A stretch of DNA of 61,581 nucleotides from Candidatus Hungatella pullicola (GTDB lineage: Bacteria > Bacillota > Clostridia > Lachnospirales > Lachnospiraceae). Shown here piece after piece: positions 43,431 to 52,180 of the stretch. How positions within the stretch are numbered: position 1 is the stretch's first letter; each line of letters starts with the position of its first letter. The stretch lies in the NCBI GenBank assembly GCA_019114305.1, contig DXFU01000074.1:1-61581 (forward strand), written 5' to 3'. The notes under the pieces are model-generated. The model had not been told where the DNA came from, did not search any database, and was given only the letters and a program-made list of their open reading frames with translations. Made by a program: the position numbers and the translations under genes.

Positions 43431-43880
43431 ATGAAACTGGAAAGACACAGCAAGATTGTGGAATTAATTGGAAAGTACGAGATTGAGACTCAGGAGGAAC
43501 TGGCTGATTACTTAAATAAAGCTGGATTTGCCGTGACTCAGGCTACCGTTTCCAGAGATATCCGGGAGCTGAAGCTGACTAAGGTACAGTCTGAATCTGG
43601 AAAACAGAGATACATGGTTCTTCAGCATCAGGGGTCTTTCAGTGACAAGTATATTCGTATTCTGAGAGACGGTTACCTGTCTATGGATATGGCTCAGAAC
43701 ATTCTGGTTATAAAAACTGTTTCCGGTATGGCAATGGCGGTGGCAGCCGCTTTAGACGCTTTGCATTTTACAGAAATTGTAGGATGTATTGCAGGAGACG
43801 ATACCATTATGTGCGCTGTGCGCAGCGCCGATGATACCATTCTTGTTATGGACAAGCTGAAAAAGCTGATTGCGGGATAA
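43431..43880 (+). CDS. argR: Arginine repressor
   Basis: A 150-residue regulator with an N-terminal winged helix (IVELIGKYEIETQEELADYL and TQATVSRDIRELKLTKV) and a C-terminal hexamerisation/arginine-binding domain ending GCIAGDDTIMCAVRSADDT. It represses arginine synthesis genes when arginine is bound. The start at 43431 is fixed by GGAGG six bases upstream; a longer in-frame reading from 43380 has no site. Next to recN as in Bacillus and Clostridia. Confidence 0.96.
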   Translation: MKLERHSKIVELIGKYEIETQEELADYLNKAGFAVTQATVSRDIRELKLTKVQSESGKQRYMVLQHQGSFSDKYIRILRDGYLSMDMAQNILVIKTVSGMAMAVAAALDALHFTEIVGCIAGDDTIMCAVRSADDTILVMDKLKKLIAG

Positions 43881-43891
43881 GGAGGCAGATC

Positions 43892-45586
43892 ATGCTATCA
43901 GAACTCCATGTGAGGAATCTGGCCTTAATTGAGAGGGCGGATATTGAGCTGGGAGAAGGTTTTAATGTTCTGACTGGTGAGACGGGAGCCGGTAAATCCA
44001 TTATGGTCGGCTCTGTCACCATTGCCCTGGGAGGAAAAATCCCTAAGGATATTATAAGAAAAGGAGCAGATTACGCTTATATTGAGCTGATCTTTTCTGT
44101 GCTGTCTCCGGAAAAAATCAGACGTTTGAGAGAACTGGATGTGTATCCTGATGATGATGGAACCGTGATTGTTTCCAGGAAAATTATGCCGTCCAGAAGT
44201 GTAAGCAGAATTAACGATGAAACGGTAACTGCAGGCAAATTAAGACAGATTACCGGACTTTTGATTGACATTCACGGTCAGCATCAGCACCAGTCTTTAT
44301 TATACAAGTCAAAGCATCTGGAAATTCTGGATAAGTATCAGGAAAAACAATCTCAGAATCTGAAACAGAATATTGCTTCTTCCTATCAGACTTATGTCCG
44401 GCTTCAGGAAAAACTGGCTTCTTATGAGATGGATGAGGAGTCCCGTCTCAGAGAGATGGATTTCCTGCGGTTTGAAATAGAGGAGATTGAAAACGCTCAG
44501 CTAAAAGAGGGGGAAGAAGAGGAACTGACTGCCAGATACCGTATTTTTTCCAATGGAAGAAAAATTGCGGAAAGTCTGTCCGCTGCCTATCAGGCTTTGG
44601 ATACAGATTTGGTAGGGAATGCTCTCAAGGAAGTAGAGCATGCAGCTGCCTGTGATGAGAGCCTGGGACAGATTCGGGATCAGCTTTTTGATGCAGAATC
44701 CATTCTGGGAGATGTCCGCCATGGAATAGCTTCCTATATAGAAAGCATGTCATATGATCAGGAAGAATTTCAGCAGATAGAGTCCAGGTTGGATTTAATA
44801 CGGAATCTGGAGGCAAAATATGGGGGAAGAATTCCGGCAGTTTTTGCAGCGCTGGAGAAAAAGAAGCTTCGTCTAAAGGAGTTGGAAGACTATGATCTGG
44901 TAAAGCTTAAGATAAAGGAAGAGTTTTCTCAGGTAACAGATTGTCTGGAGCGGCTGTGCGGGCAGCTGTCTCTTATGAGAAAGACCGCAGCAAAAGAACT
45001 GACAGAAAAAATACGTCAGGGTCTTTTGGATTTGAATTTTCTGGATGTGGAATTCTCTATGGAATTTACAAAGTTGGATCATTTTACAGCAGGGGGCTAC
45101 GATGAAGCTGAATTTGTAATCTCAACCAATCCAGGAGAGCCGTTAAAGCCTTTGGGGATGGTGGCTTCCGGCGGCGAGCTGTCCAGAATTATGCTGGCGA
45201 TTAAGACTGTTTTGGCAGACTCGGATGAGATCCCTACTTTGATTTTTGACGAGATTGACACAGGAATCAGCGGACGGACCGCTCAGAAAGTATCTGAGAA
45301 GCTGGCCTATATTGCGGCTACCCACCAGGTGATCTGTATTACCCACCTGCCTCAGATTGCATCAATGGCAGACATTCATTTTGAGATAGCTAAATCAGTA
45401 GAAGATGGGAAAACTTCTACGACCATTAAGCCATTGGATTTCCGTCATGTTACAGATGAGCTGGCAAGGCTTTTGGGAGGAGCGCAGATTACCCAGGCGG
45501 TAAAGGAAAATGCCAGGGAGATGCACAGACTGGCTCAGATACGGAAAGAAGAGCTGAAGGACATGCAGAGACAGAATCGGTCCTAA
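43892..45586 (+). CDS. recN: DNA repair protein RecN
   Basis: A 564-residue SMC-like ATPase: Walker A NVLTGETGAGKSIM near residue 30, coiled-coil segments in the middle, the signature VASGGELSRIMLAIK and Walker B TLIFDEIDTGISGRTA near residue 445, and a switch His in CITHLPQIASMADIHF. It acts early in double-strand-break repair. GGAGG precedes the start, 11 bases after argR. The usual next gene, spoIVB, is displaced by a dehydrogenase gene. Confidence 0.96.
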   Translation: MLSELHVRNLALIERADIELGEGFNVLTGETGAGKSIMVGSVTIALGGKIPKDIIRKGADYAYIELIFSVLSPEKIRRLRELDVYPDDDGTVIVSRKIMPSRSVSRINDETVTAGKLRQITGLLIDIHGQHQHQSLLYKSKHLEILDKYQEKQSQNLKQNIASSYQTYVRLQEKLASYEMDEESRLREMDFLRFEIEEIENAQLKEGEEEELTARYRIFSNGRKIAESLSAAYQALDTDLVGNALKEVEHAAACDESLGQIRDQLFDAESILGDVRHGIASYIESMSYDQEEFQQIESRLDLIRNLEAKYGGRIPAVFAALEKKKLRLKELEDYDLVKLKIKEEFSQVTDCLERLCGQLSLMRKTAAKELTEKIRQGLLDLNFLDVEFSMEFTKLDHFTAGGYDEAEFVISTNPGEPLKPLGMVASGGELSRIMLAIKTVLADSDEIPTLIFDEIDTGISGRTAQKVSEKLAYIAATHQVICITHLPQIASMADIHFEIAKSVEDGKTSTTIKPLDFRHVTDELARLLGGAQITQAVKENAREMHRLAQIRKEELKDMQRQNRS

Positions 45587-45652
45587 GGGAAGAAAGGCAG
45601 AAAAATCTGCCGGAAAAAGGAAATCAGGAGAAGGATTAAAGGTAGAATACTT

Positions 45653-46705
45653 ATGATAGGGACAGAAAAAATACAGACAATGAAAGAAAATACACTTTTT
45701 TTTGCAGCTATGTACCTGGAGCATAATCATATTTATGGAATGTGCGACGGTCTGATACAGGGGGGCGGAATTTTAAAGTCAGTATATGATCCGGACAAGG
45801 AGAAGGCCAGAAGCCTGGCTGCCAGATTTCCAGGCGCTAAGGCAGTGGAGTCGGAGGAAGAGATCTTAAAGGATCCGGAGATTCTTCTGGTTGCCGCTGC
45901 GGCCGTTCCCTGTGAAAGATGTCAGGTGGGAATCCGATGTATGGAGGCGGGGAAAGATTATTTTACCGATAAAGGTCCCTTTACTGCTCTGGAGCAGCTG
46001 GAACTTGCCAGAAAAAAGGTGGAGGAGACAGGAAGAAAGTATATGGTTTATTATTCCGAGCGGCTTCATTCCGAATGCTCTGTATATGCGGGGCAGTTGG
46101 TGAAAGCAGGGGCGATTGGACGGGTTTTAAGCGTAACCGGCCTTGGCCCGCACCGCCTGGGCAACCCTGAGGAAAGGCCTGAGTGGTTCTATGAAAAAGC
46201 CAGATATGGAGGGATTATCTGTGACATTGGCTCTCATCAGGTAGAACAGTTTCTGTATTTTACAGGGTGTGAAGATGCAAAAATAGAGTCGGCCAGAACT
46301 GCGAATTACGGTCATCCTCAGTATCCGGAGCTGGAGGATTATGGGGATGTTATGCTGACGGGAGACAACGGAAGCGCCGGGTATTTCCGTGTAGACTGGT
46401 TTACTCCTGACGGACTTTCTGTGTGGGGAGACGGCCGAACTCTTATATTGGGAACAGAAGGATATATAGAGCTTCGTAAGACGGTGAATGTGGCGGCAGA
46501 CGATCCTCAGGGAGACCTCCTGATTTTAGTGGACAAAGAAGGAGAGAAAAAAATATCCTGCAGGGGAACCACAGGATATCCCTTCTTTGGACAGCTGATT
46601 CGGGACTGTCTTGACAGAACAGAAACTGCCATGACTCAGGCTCATGTATTTAAGGCAGCTCAAATAGCGCTTCAGTGTCAGGAAGCCGCTGACAGGAGAA
46701 AATAA
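45653..46705 (+). CDS. Gfo/Idh/MocA family oxidoreductase
   Basis: A 350-residue dehydrogenase. The N-terminal half has the Rossmann-like order (SVYDPDKEKARSLAARF, then EEILKDPEILLVAAAA, then GKDYFTDKGPF in place of the usual EKP segment) and the C-terminal half has ARYGGIICDIGSHQVEQFLYF, typical of the family. The usual N-terminal GxGxxG is not seen: it reads FFAAMYLEHNHIYGM. Members act on sugars, sugar acids or inositols with NAD(P). The substrate is unknown. The start is taken at 45653, though ATG at 45680 fits the fold equally well. It lies between recN and spoIVB as an apparent insertion. Confidence 0.85.
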   Translation: MIGTEKIQTMKENTLFFAAMYLEHNHIYGMCDGLIQGGGILKSVYDPDKEKARSLAARFPGAKAVESEEEILKDPEILLVAAAAVPCERCQVGIRCMEAGKDYFTDKGPFTALEQLELARKKVEETGRKYMVYYSERLHSECSVYAGQLVKAGAIGRVLSVTGLGPHRLGNPEERPEWFYEKARYGGIICDIGSHQVEQFLYFTGCEDAKIESARTANYGHPQYPELEDYGDVMLTGDNGSAGYFRVDWFTPDGLSVWGDGRTLILGTEGYIELRKTVNVAADDPQGDLLILVDKEGEKKISCRGTTGYPFFGQLIRDCLDRTETAMTQAHVFKAAQIALQCQEAADRRK

Positions 46706-46915
46706 TTAGGGGTATGTGATCAGCTGAATGGTTTCAGCTTGGCGTAAATATCCTCCAGGATAATAGTTTCTCCTTTGGTATTTGAAATTTCAGGGAAAAA
46801 TTTCCTTACATTTTTTAATAGGATTCGCTTGCAGAGGAATTTAATAAATATTAGCTAAAATAATCACAATGGTTTTTTAAGAAAAATATAACAGACTGAT
46901 TTCATCAAATTCTCA

Positions 46916-46922
46916 CATACTA
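46916..46922 (+). promoter_or_regulatory. Sporulation-type (sigma-F/sigma-G-like) -10 element of spoIVB
   Basis: CATACTA matches the -10 consensus recognised by forespore sigma factors in Bacillus. A matching -35 element is not convincing. Transcription would begin near 46929, inside the left arm of the terminator hairpin. Confidence 0.4.
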
Positions 46923-46960
46923 TGAAAGGAGCATTTAGGTTGTCTCCTTTCATTTTTTTT
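46922..46960 (+). terminator. Terminator hairpin directly before spoIVB
   Basis: ATGAAAGGAG (46922-46931) pairs perfectly with CTCCTTTCAT (46944-46953), followed by TTTTTTT. It ends only 14 bases before the spoIVB start, so no promoter fits after it. CTCCT can also pair with AGGAG of the spoIVB ribosome binding site. Confidence 0.75.
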
Positions 46961-46974
46961 AGGAGGTATGGGAG

Positions 46975-48255
46975 ATGGGAAGAAGTAAGTTTCACAGATG
47001 GACAGTCTGCGCCTTTTGGTTCAGCCTTTTCTTCTGTATTGGCTTTTCCTGGTTTTATATGGAACGGATGATTCCGGACAAACTAAATGTGGTGGTGGAG
47101 GAGGAAGGCCAGTTTCAGTTCTCCATGCCTTTTGAGGTTACTTTGTCCAGTGAAAGCGAAGAGGTGGTTTTAAGCAACGGTTCCAACATTCCGTCGGATC
47201 AGATACGGCTGGATGTGAATCAGCCATTTCAGGTGTACTCAGAGAGTCAGGGCACTTATGAATTGGACCTGAAGCTGTTTGGCTGGCTTCAGCTAAAGGA
47301 CATACAGGTAGATGTGGTGGAAACCAGGTACGCCATTCCATGCGGACTTCCCGTAGGTATTTATCTGGAGTCAGACGGGGTTATGGTAATAGGAACCGGG
47401 CGGATTCTGGGAAAGGATGGACAGGAGCACGAGCCGGCTGCAGGCATCTTGAAATCAGGGGATTATATTGAAGCCATGAACGGAACTCCTTTGGAGACAA
47501 AAGAGCAGCTGGTGGAGCAGCTGAATCAGCGGGGAGGAGAGCCGGTAGTATTGGATATCAGGCGGGGAGAGTCCAGAATGGAAGTGGAAATTGATCCTGT
47601 AGAGGCAGATGACGGAACCAGCAAGCTGGGAGTCTGGGTCAGGGATGATACCCAGGGAATCGGCACTATGACTTATGTGGACATGAATGGAAAATTCGGC
47701 GCTCTTGGTCATGGAATCAGCGACAGTGATACGGGACAGGTAGTGGTTATTACGGATGGAGCATTGTATGAAACTGCCATTATGGGAATTGAAAAGGGCA
47801 CATTTGGGAAACCGGGGGTTATGAGCGGCGTGATCTATTATGGACCAGGTTCCTCTTTGGGTACAATTGAAGATAATACAGAGGAAGGAATTTTTGGAAC
47901 GGTAAATCAGAAGTTTCAGAAACAAATTACAGGGGAGGCGCTGCCTGTGGGCTACCGCCAGGATGTAAAAAAGGGAAAGGCCTATATCCGCAGCAGTGTG
48001 TCAGGACAGTTGAAGGATTATGAGATTGAGATACAGAAGGTGGATTACAATACAGACCATAAAAATAAGGGTATGGTTATTCAGGTGACGGATCCGGAAC
48101 TTTTGGCATTAACCGGAGGAATTGTCCAGGGTATGAGCGGCAGCCCTATTATCCAGGATGGAAAGCTGATTGGCGCTGTCACCCATGTTCTGGTTCAGGA
48201 TTCCTCCAGAGGATATGGGATTTTTATTGAAAGCATGCTGGAACATCAGCAGTAA
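46975..48255 (+). CDS. spoIVB: SpoIVB peptidase (stage IV sporulation protein B)
   Basis: A 426-residue serine peptidase secreted by the forespore that starts processing of pro-sigma-K. It has one N-terminal membrane span (FWFSLFFCIGFSWFY), a PDZ domain (residues about 140-210: AAGILKSGDYIEAMNGTPL) and the S55 peptidase domain with His in GALGHGISDSDTG and the nucleophile Ser in VQGMSGSPIIQDGKLIGAVTHV. AGGAGG precedes the start. It appears full-length and intact. Normally it is followed by spo0A; here 12 kb of transporter and pectinase genes separate them. Confidence 0.95.
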   Translation: MGRSKFHRWTVCAFWFSLFFCIGFSWFYMERMIPDKLNVVVEEEGQFQFSMPFEVTLSSESEEVVLSNGSNIPSDQIRLDVNQPFQVYSESQGTYELDLKLFGWLQLKDIQVDVVETRYAIPCGLPVGIYLESDGVMVIGTGRILGKDGQEHEPAAGILKSGDYIEAMNGTPLETKEQLVEQLNQRGGEPVVLDIRRGESRMEVEIDPVEADDGTSKLGVWVRDDTQGIGTMTYVDMNGKFGALGHGISDSDTGQVVVITDGALYETAIMGIEKGTFGKPGVMSGVIYYGPGSSLGTIEDNTEEGIFGTVNQKFQKQITGEALPVGYRQDVKKGKAYIRSSVSGQLKDYEIEIQKVDYNTDHKNKGMVIQVTDPELLALTGGIVQGMSGSPIIQDGKLIGAVTHVLVQDSSRGYGIFIESMLEHQQ

Positions 48256-48329
48256 TGTCCTAAAGCCTAAGAACCAGTGGAATTACAATTAAGGATATGG
48301 TAAGATAGACAGGTATTATTGAATCGGAC

Positions 48330-48485
48330 TCTACTAAGTGAAAGTACAAGAGGGAATCAGGTGAGAATCCTGAACGATCCGGTCACTGTATTCAGGGAGC
48401 GATATTTGGTCAGACCCATTGCGCCATGCGTGAGAAGGGAAATAAAGCGATGATCTGTAAGTCAGGAAACCTGCTTAGTAGAAAG
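48330..48485 (+). promoter_or_regulatory. Cobalamin riboswitch
   Basis: The conserved elements appear in order: AGAGGGAATCAGGTGAGAATC (arm of P3/P4), CGATCCGGTCACTGT (the CCGCCACTGT box), AGAAGGGAAAT, GATGATCTGTAAGTC and GTCAGGAAACCTGC (the B12 box, usually CCAGGAGACCTGC). It heads the leader of the ABC transporter operon, so uptake genes should be switched off when adenosyl- or another cobalamin is abundant. The stops at 48521-48561 and 48588-48614 form the platform. Confidence 0.9.
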
Positions 48486-48520
48486 AGATGAAGTCTCCGT
48501 GTAAGGCATTGCATCTGAAT

Positions 48521-48561
48521 CAATAAGTCCTTTTGTGCTCAGGCATGAAAAGGGCTTATTG
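48521..48561 (+). promoter_or_regulatory. Strong hairpin downstream of the cobalamin aptamer
   Basis: CAATAAGTCCTTTT pairs with AAAAGGGCTTATTG (14 bases, one G-T). It may act as an alternative fold of the expression platform. Confidence 0.5.
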
Positions 48562-48587
48562 TCAGTGCCTGTTTTTGAAAAACAGAG

Positions 48588-48615
48588 AGGAAGCTTCATG
48601 CTTCCTTTTTCTTTT
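48588..48615 (+). terminator. Cobalamin-riboswitch terminator
   Basis: AGGAAGC and GCTTCCT form a perfect stem around TTCAT followed by TTTTCTTTT, between the aptamer and the substrate-binding protein gene. Confidence 0.75.
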
Positions 48616-48770
48616 GTCCCGGATCAGGGCAAATGGTGCGTTTTTACTGAAAGCAGATCTCAAAACAGGCGCTGAATCCAGTATTGCAGGATCAAATCTT
48701 CGGCGGTTCAGGAATACCAATGAAATATGATGTCAGTGGAATCAGAAGCTGACACGGAAATGGAGGAATC

Positions 48771-50402
48771 ATGAAAAAAGCAGTAAAAAAAAGTAAAAAG
48801 TATACCCTTCTGGCAGCAGCCCTTCTCATCATTGGGGCAATTCTGACAGGGTGTTCCGGAAGCCAAAAGGCTGATTCTCAGGAGAAGAGGCCAAGGGCAG
48901 AAAGCGGGGGTCAGATACAGCTGTCTGAGGAAGAGGCGGAGTCCGGGGAAGCTGAAGATCAGGAAATTGTGCTGGCCGGTTACAGAAACATCGCTCCGGG
49001 AGAAGAGGATGCCTATTACTGCAGTGTAATCTTATATGTCTGGGAGCCGCTGATCGCCATGGATGAAAAGGGGGAACCGGCTCCTAAGCTGGCTGAAAGC
49101 TGGGAAATGTCAGAAGACGCAAAAACCTGGACCTTCCATCTTAGGAAAGGGGTTTCCTTCCACGATGGGCGGTCTTTTAACGCAGATGCAGTTCTTTATA
49201 ATTTTGACCGTATGAGATCTGAAGTAAAGCCGTCTGGATTTTACAGCTTAAACATTGACAGTTTTTATCCAAATCTGGCTCAGGTCAATAAAATTGACGA
49301 CTATACAGTGGAACTTACCTTTACAGAGGCAGCCCCAACGCTTCTTTATACGATGACCAATTTTGGAAGCGCAATGTTCAGTCCAGGCTGTTTTGATGAA
49401 AATTATAACTTTACCGGCATTGCCCAGGGGACGGGGCCATTTAAAATTGCGGAAAATGTGCTGGATCAGTATGTGCTTCTGGAACGCAATGAAGAATACT
49501 GGGGAGAAAAGGCAGCGGCAAAAACCATTCGCGTAAAGACAATCCCTGATGTAAACACCAGATTTTCCGCTTTGAAATCAGAGGAGATTATGGGAGTCAT
49601 TGATCTGAAGGCTATTACCCCGGCTTTGGCAAACCAGCTGGCAGAGGATGATAATTTTGCCATTACATCCACCAATTCCACAATGATTGATTTTTTGTGT
49701 CTTAATGGTACCAAATGGCCTTTTAGCGATGTAAGAATGAGACAGGCCTTAAGCCTTCTAATAGACAGAGCAGCCATTATTGATACCATTTATTTGGGAT
49801 ACGCCTCACCTACCTCTAATATTCTTAATTACAGCACGCCTTTCTACAAAGAGATTCCGGTGGACCATGATACAGAGAAAGCCCGGGAACTGGCGAAAGA
49901 GGTTTTGGGAGAGAAAACAGTTACAGTAAAATATTTGATTCAGCAGGACAGCGGAGAGCAGAAGGCAGAGGCAGAACTGATTGGGGCTCTCCTTACGGAA
50001 ATCGGCGTAGATGTAACCATTGAATCGTATGACTGGGCGACTATCAGAGAAAGGATGAAGACGGGGGATTATGATCTGGCCAGAGGGCAGCAGGGCCTTC
50101 CCAATATGGAAGCCATCACCATTTTCAAACGGTTTATGTATTCCACCGGAGATCAGAACGTGAATTACAGCCTTGGAGTTAAGGATCCTCAGATTGACGC
50201 TTTGATCGATCAGGCAGACAAAGAAATTGATCTGGCAAAAAGGCAGGAGATCTACGACCAGCTCCAGGAAATTTCTGTGGAGCGTCAGCCGGTTCTTCCT
50301 TTATACAATGAAAAGACCCTGATGGTTTACAACAAGAAGCTGACAGGATATGAGGCTCAGATCTACGGCCTTGATTTAACCAAGGTGCAGTGGACACAGT
50401 AA
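48771..50402 (+). CDS. Nickel/peptide-type ABC transporter, substrate-binding lipoprotein
   Basis: A 543-residue lipoprotein of the SBP_bac_5 family. The lipobox AILTGC anchors Cys near residue 28, followed by an acidic linker (residues 35-65). The family order is clear: EPLIAMDEKGEPAPKLAESW, TWTFHLRKGVSFHDGRSF, GTGPFKIAENVLDQYVLLERNEEYWGEK and MRQALSLLIDRAAIIDT. The pattern is closest to NikA-type binding proteins. Control by a cobalamin riboswitch suggests cobalt, or a corrinoid precursor, as ligand rather than peptide. GGAGGAATC precedes the start. First gene of a five-gene operon. Confidence 0.88.
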   Translation: MKKAVKKSKKYTLLAAALLIIGAILTGCSGSQKADSQEKRPRAESGGQIQLSEEEAESGEAEDQEIVLAGYRNIAPGEEDAYYCSVILYVWEPLIAMDEKGEPAPKLAESWEMSEDAKTWTFHLRKGVSFHDGRSFNADAVLYNFDRMRSEVKPSGFYSLNIDSFYPNLAQVNKIDDYTVELTFTEAAPTLLYTMTNFGSAMFSPGCFDENYNFTGIAQGTGPFKIAENVLDQYVLLERNEEYWGEKAAAKTIRVKTIPDVNTRFSALKSEEIMGVIDLKAITPALANQLAEDDNFAITSTNSTMIDFLCLNGTKWPFSDVRMRQALSLLIDRAAIIDTIYLGYASPTSNILNYSTPFYKEIPVDHDTEKARELAKEVLGEKTVTVKYLIQQDSGEQKAEAELIGALLTEIGVDVTIESYDWATIRERMKTGDYDLARGQQGLPNMEAITIFKRFMYSTGDQNVNYSLGVKDPQIDALIDQADKEIDLAKRQEIYDQLQEISVERQPVLPLYNEKTLMVYNKKLTGYEAQIYGLDLTKVQWTQ

Positions 50403-50414
50403 AAGGAGTATAAA

Positions 50415-51356
50415 ATGTTTCCATATATTATAAGGCGCTGCCTTTCTGTGATTCCGGTTCTTATTGGAATTTCCCTGCTGGCTTTTGCCCTGGGCCTTCT
50501 GACCCCTGGGGATCCGGCGGATATGGCTTTGAGCCGGGATGGAGTTTCTTTTGTAACCCCTGAACTGTTAGAAAAAAAGCGGGAAGAGCTTGGTCTTAAT
50601 GATCCGGCGCCGGTACAGTATCTTCGATGGGCAAAAAATGTTTTGACAGGGGACTTGGGAAGATCATACAGCGATAACACACAGGTAAGCGGCCAGCTTA
50701 TGCGCCGCCTGCCTGTAACCTTAAGCCTTGCTTTTTCCGCTATGGGACTGGTGGTTGTATTTGGGATTCTCATGGGGGTAGCCTCCGCTGCTTTTGTTAA
50801 CCGCATTCCGGACCAGATTCTGCGTCTTCTGACCAATTTTATGATGGCTCTCCCTTCTTTTTGGCTTGCCATTGTGCTGATTATTATGTTTGGAGAAAAA
50901 ATGAAGCTTCTTCCAACCAATGGTCTGGGAGGAGTGAAACATATGATTCTTCCTGCTGTAACTCTGGCCTGCGCTAATATAGCCATGACAGGAAGACTTA
51001 TGCATTCTTCCATGCTGGAGGAATTTGGAAAACAGTATATGCTGGCGGCAGAGGCGAAGGGAATCAGCCGTCTCTGCCTTCTGTTCTGCCATGGATTTCC
51101 CAACGGTATTCTGCCCGTTATTCCCTTGTTTGGAAATTTTATGGGAGGAATGTTAGGCGGGTCTGTGATTGTAGAAAGTATGTTTGCCCTTCCTGGTCTT
51201 GGAACCTACGTGCTGGAGGCTATACACGCCAGGGACTATCCTGTCATACAGGGGTATGTTCTCTTTACCGGAGTTACATACACTTTGATATCTTTGGGGA
51301 CGGATGTCATCTGCGCTCTTGCTAATCCCAAAATTCGTTTAGGAGGAAAAAAGTGA
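50415..51356 (+). CDS. ABC transporter permease, NikB-type
   Basis: A 313-residue membrane protein with six spans. The N-terminus FPYIIRRCLSVIPVLIGISLLAF, the TPGDPADMAL segment, and the EAA loop around KQYMLAAEAKGISRLCLLF are standard for DppB/NikB-type permeases. It forms the translocation pore with the next gene, overlapping it by four bases (GTGA). AAGGAG precedes the start. Confidence 0.93.
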   Translation: MFPYIIRRCLSVIPVLIGISLLAFALGLLTPGDPADMALSRDGVSFVTPELLEKKREELGLNDPAPVQYLRWAKNVLTGDLGRSYSDNTQVSGQLMRRLPVTLSLAFSAMGLVVVFGILMGVASAAFVNRIPDQILRLLTNFMMALPSFWLAIVLIIMFGEKMKLLPTNGLGGVKHMILPAVTLACANIAMTGRLMHSSMLEEFGKQYMLAAEAKGISRLCLLFCHGFPNGILPVIPLFGNFMGGMLGGSVIVESMFALPGLGTYVLEAIHARDYPVIQGYVLFTGVTYTLISLGTDVICALANPKIRLGGKK

Positions 51357-52180
51357 AAAAGACACAGTTACTATCTGGAATTACGGGAATTTTTATTCTT
51401 GCTGTTATTCTTGGCTTCAGTATTCTTGCGCCGGTTTTGGCGCCCTACGATCCCAATGGAATAGATTTGACCGAGACTTTGGCAGGTCCTTCCGCTTCCC
51501 ACCTTATGGGAACGGATCTTCTGGGAAGAGATGTGTTCAGCCGGATTTTGTACGGAGGAAGAAGCTCTATTCTTCTGGCTTTTCTGGCTACCGTTCTTTC
51601 TATGGCGGCAGGTATGGCGGTAGGGACTTTGGCCGGCTATTACGGAGGTCTTTTTGATGATTTGATTGTTGCCGTTATCAGTATTTTTCAGGGACTGCCT
51701 GAAACAAGTCTGATGATTGCCCTGGCGGGAATTCTGGGGCCAAGTTTTCAAAGCCTGATGACTGCGCTTGTTCTCACCAGCTGGACCGGCTTTGCGAAGA
51801 TTATCCGAACAGAGGCTCTGCGTCTGAAAGAAGAAAATTTTATCCAGGGGCTTAAATGCCTTGGAGTTTCAGATTTCGCCATTATCTGGAGGCATATTGT
51901 ACCCAATATGAAGGGAAACACAGTGATTTTGTTTACCACCAGAGTGGGACGCTGTATTTTGTCTATATCTGGCTTAAGCTTTTTGGGACTGGGCATTCAG
52001 CCGCCAACCCCGGACTGGAGCGTGATGCTCAATGATGCCAGAATGAGCTTTCGATCGGCATGGCATTTAATTGCAGCTCCGGGTTTCTGTCTGGTATTTT
52101 TGCTTTTGGGAATCAACCTGACGGGGGATATGCTGCGGGATCTGATGGACTGCAGAAGAGGAGAGGCAGGAGGATACTGA
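51353..52180 (+). CDS. ABC transporter permease, NikC-type
   Basis: A 275-residue membrane protein starting GTG, with the DppC/NikC segments LAPYDPNGIDL, HLMGTDLLGRDVFSRILYGGRSSI, the EAA loop EENFIQGLKCLGVSDFAIIWRH (seen in two adjacent stretches) and GLGIQPPTPDWSVMLNDAR. Second half of the pore; the stop overlaps the start of the first ATPase by one base. Confidence 0.93.
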   Translation: MKKTQLLSGITGIFILAVILGFSILAPVLAPYDPNGIDLTETLAGPSASHLMGTDLLGRDVFSRILYGGRSSILLAFLATVLSMAAGMAVGTLAGYYGGLFDDLIVAVISIFQGLPETSLMIALAGILGPSFQSLMTALVLTSWTGFAKIIRTEALRLKEENFIQGLKCLGVSDFAIIWRHIVPNMKGNTVILFTTRVGRCILSISGLSFLGLGIQPPTPDWSVMLNDARMSFRSAWHLIAAPGFCLVFLLLGINLTGDMLRDLMDCRRGEAGGY

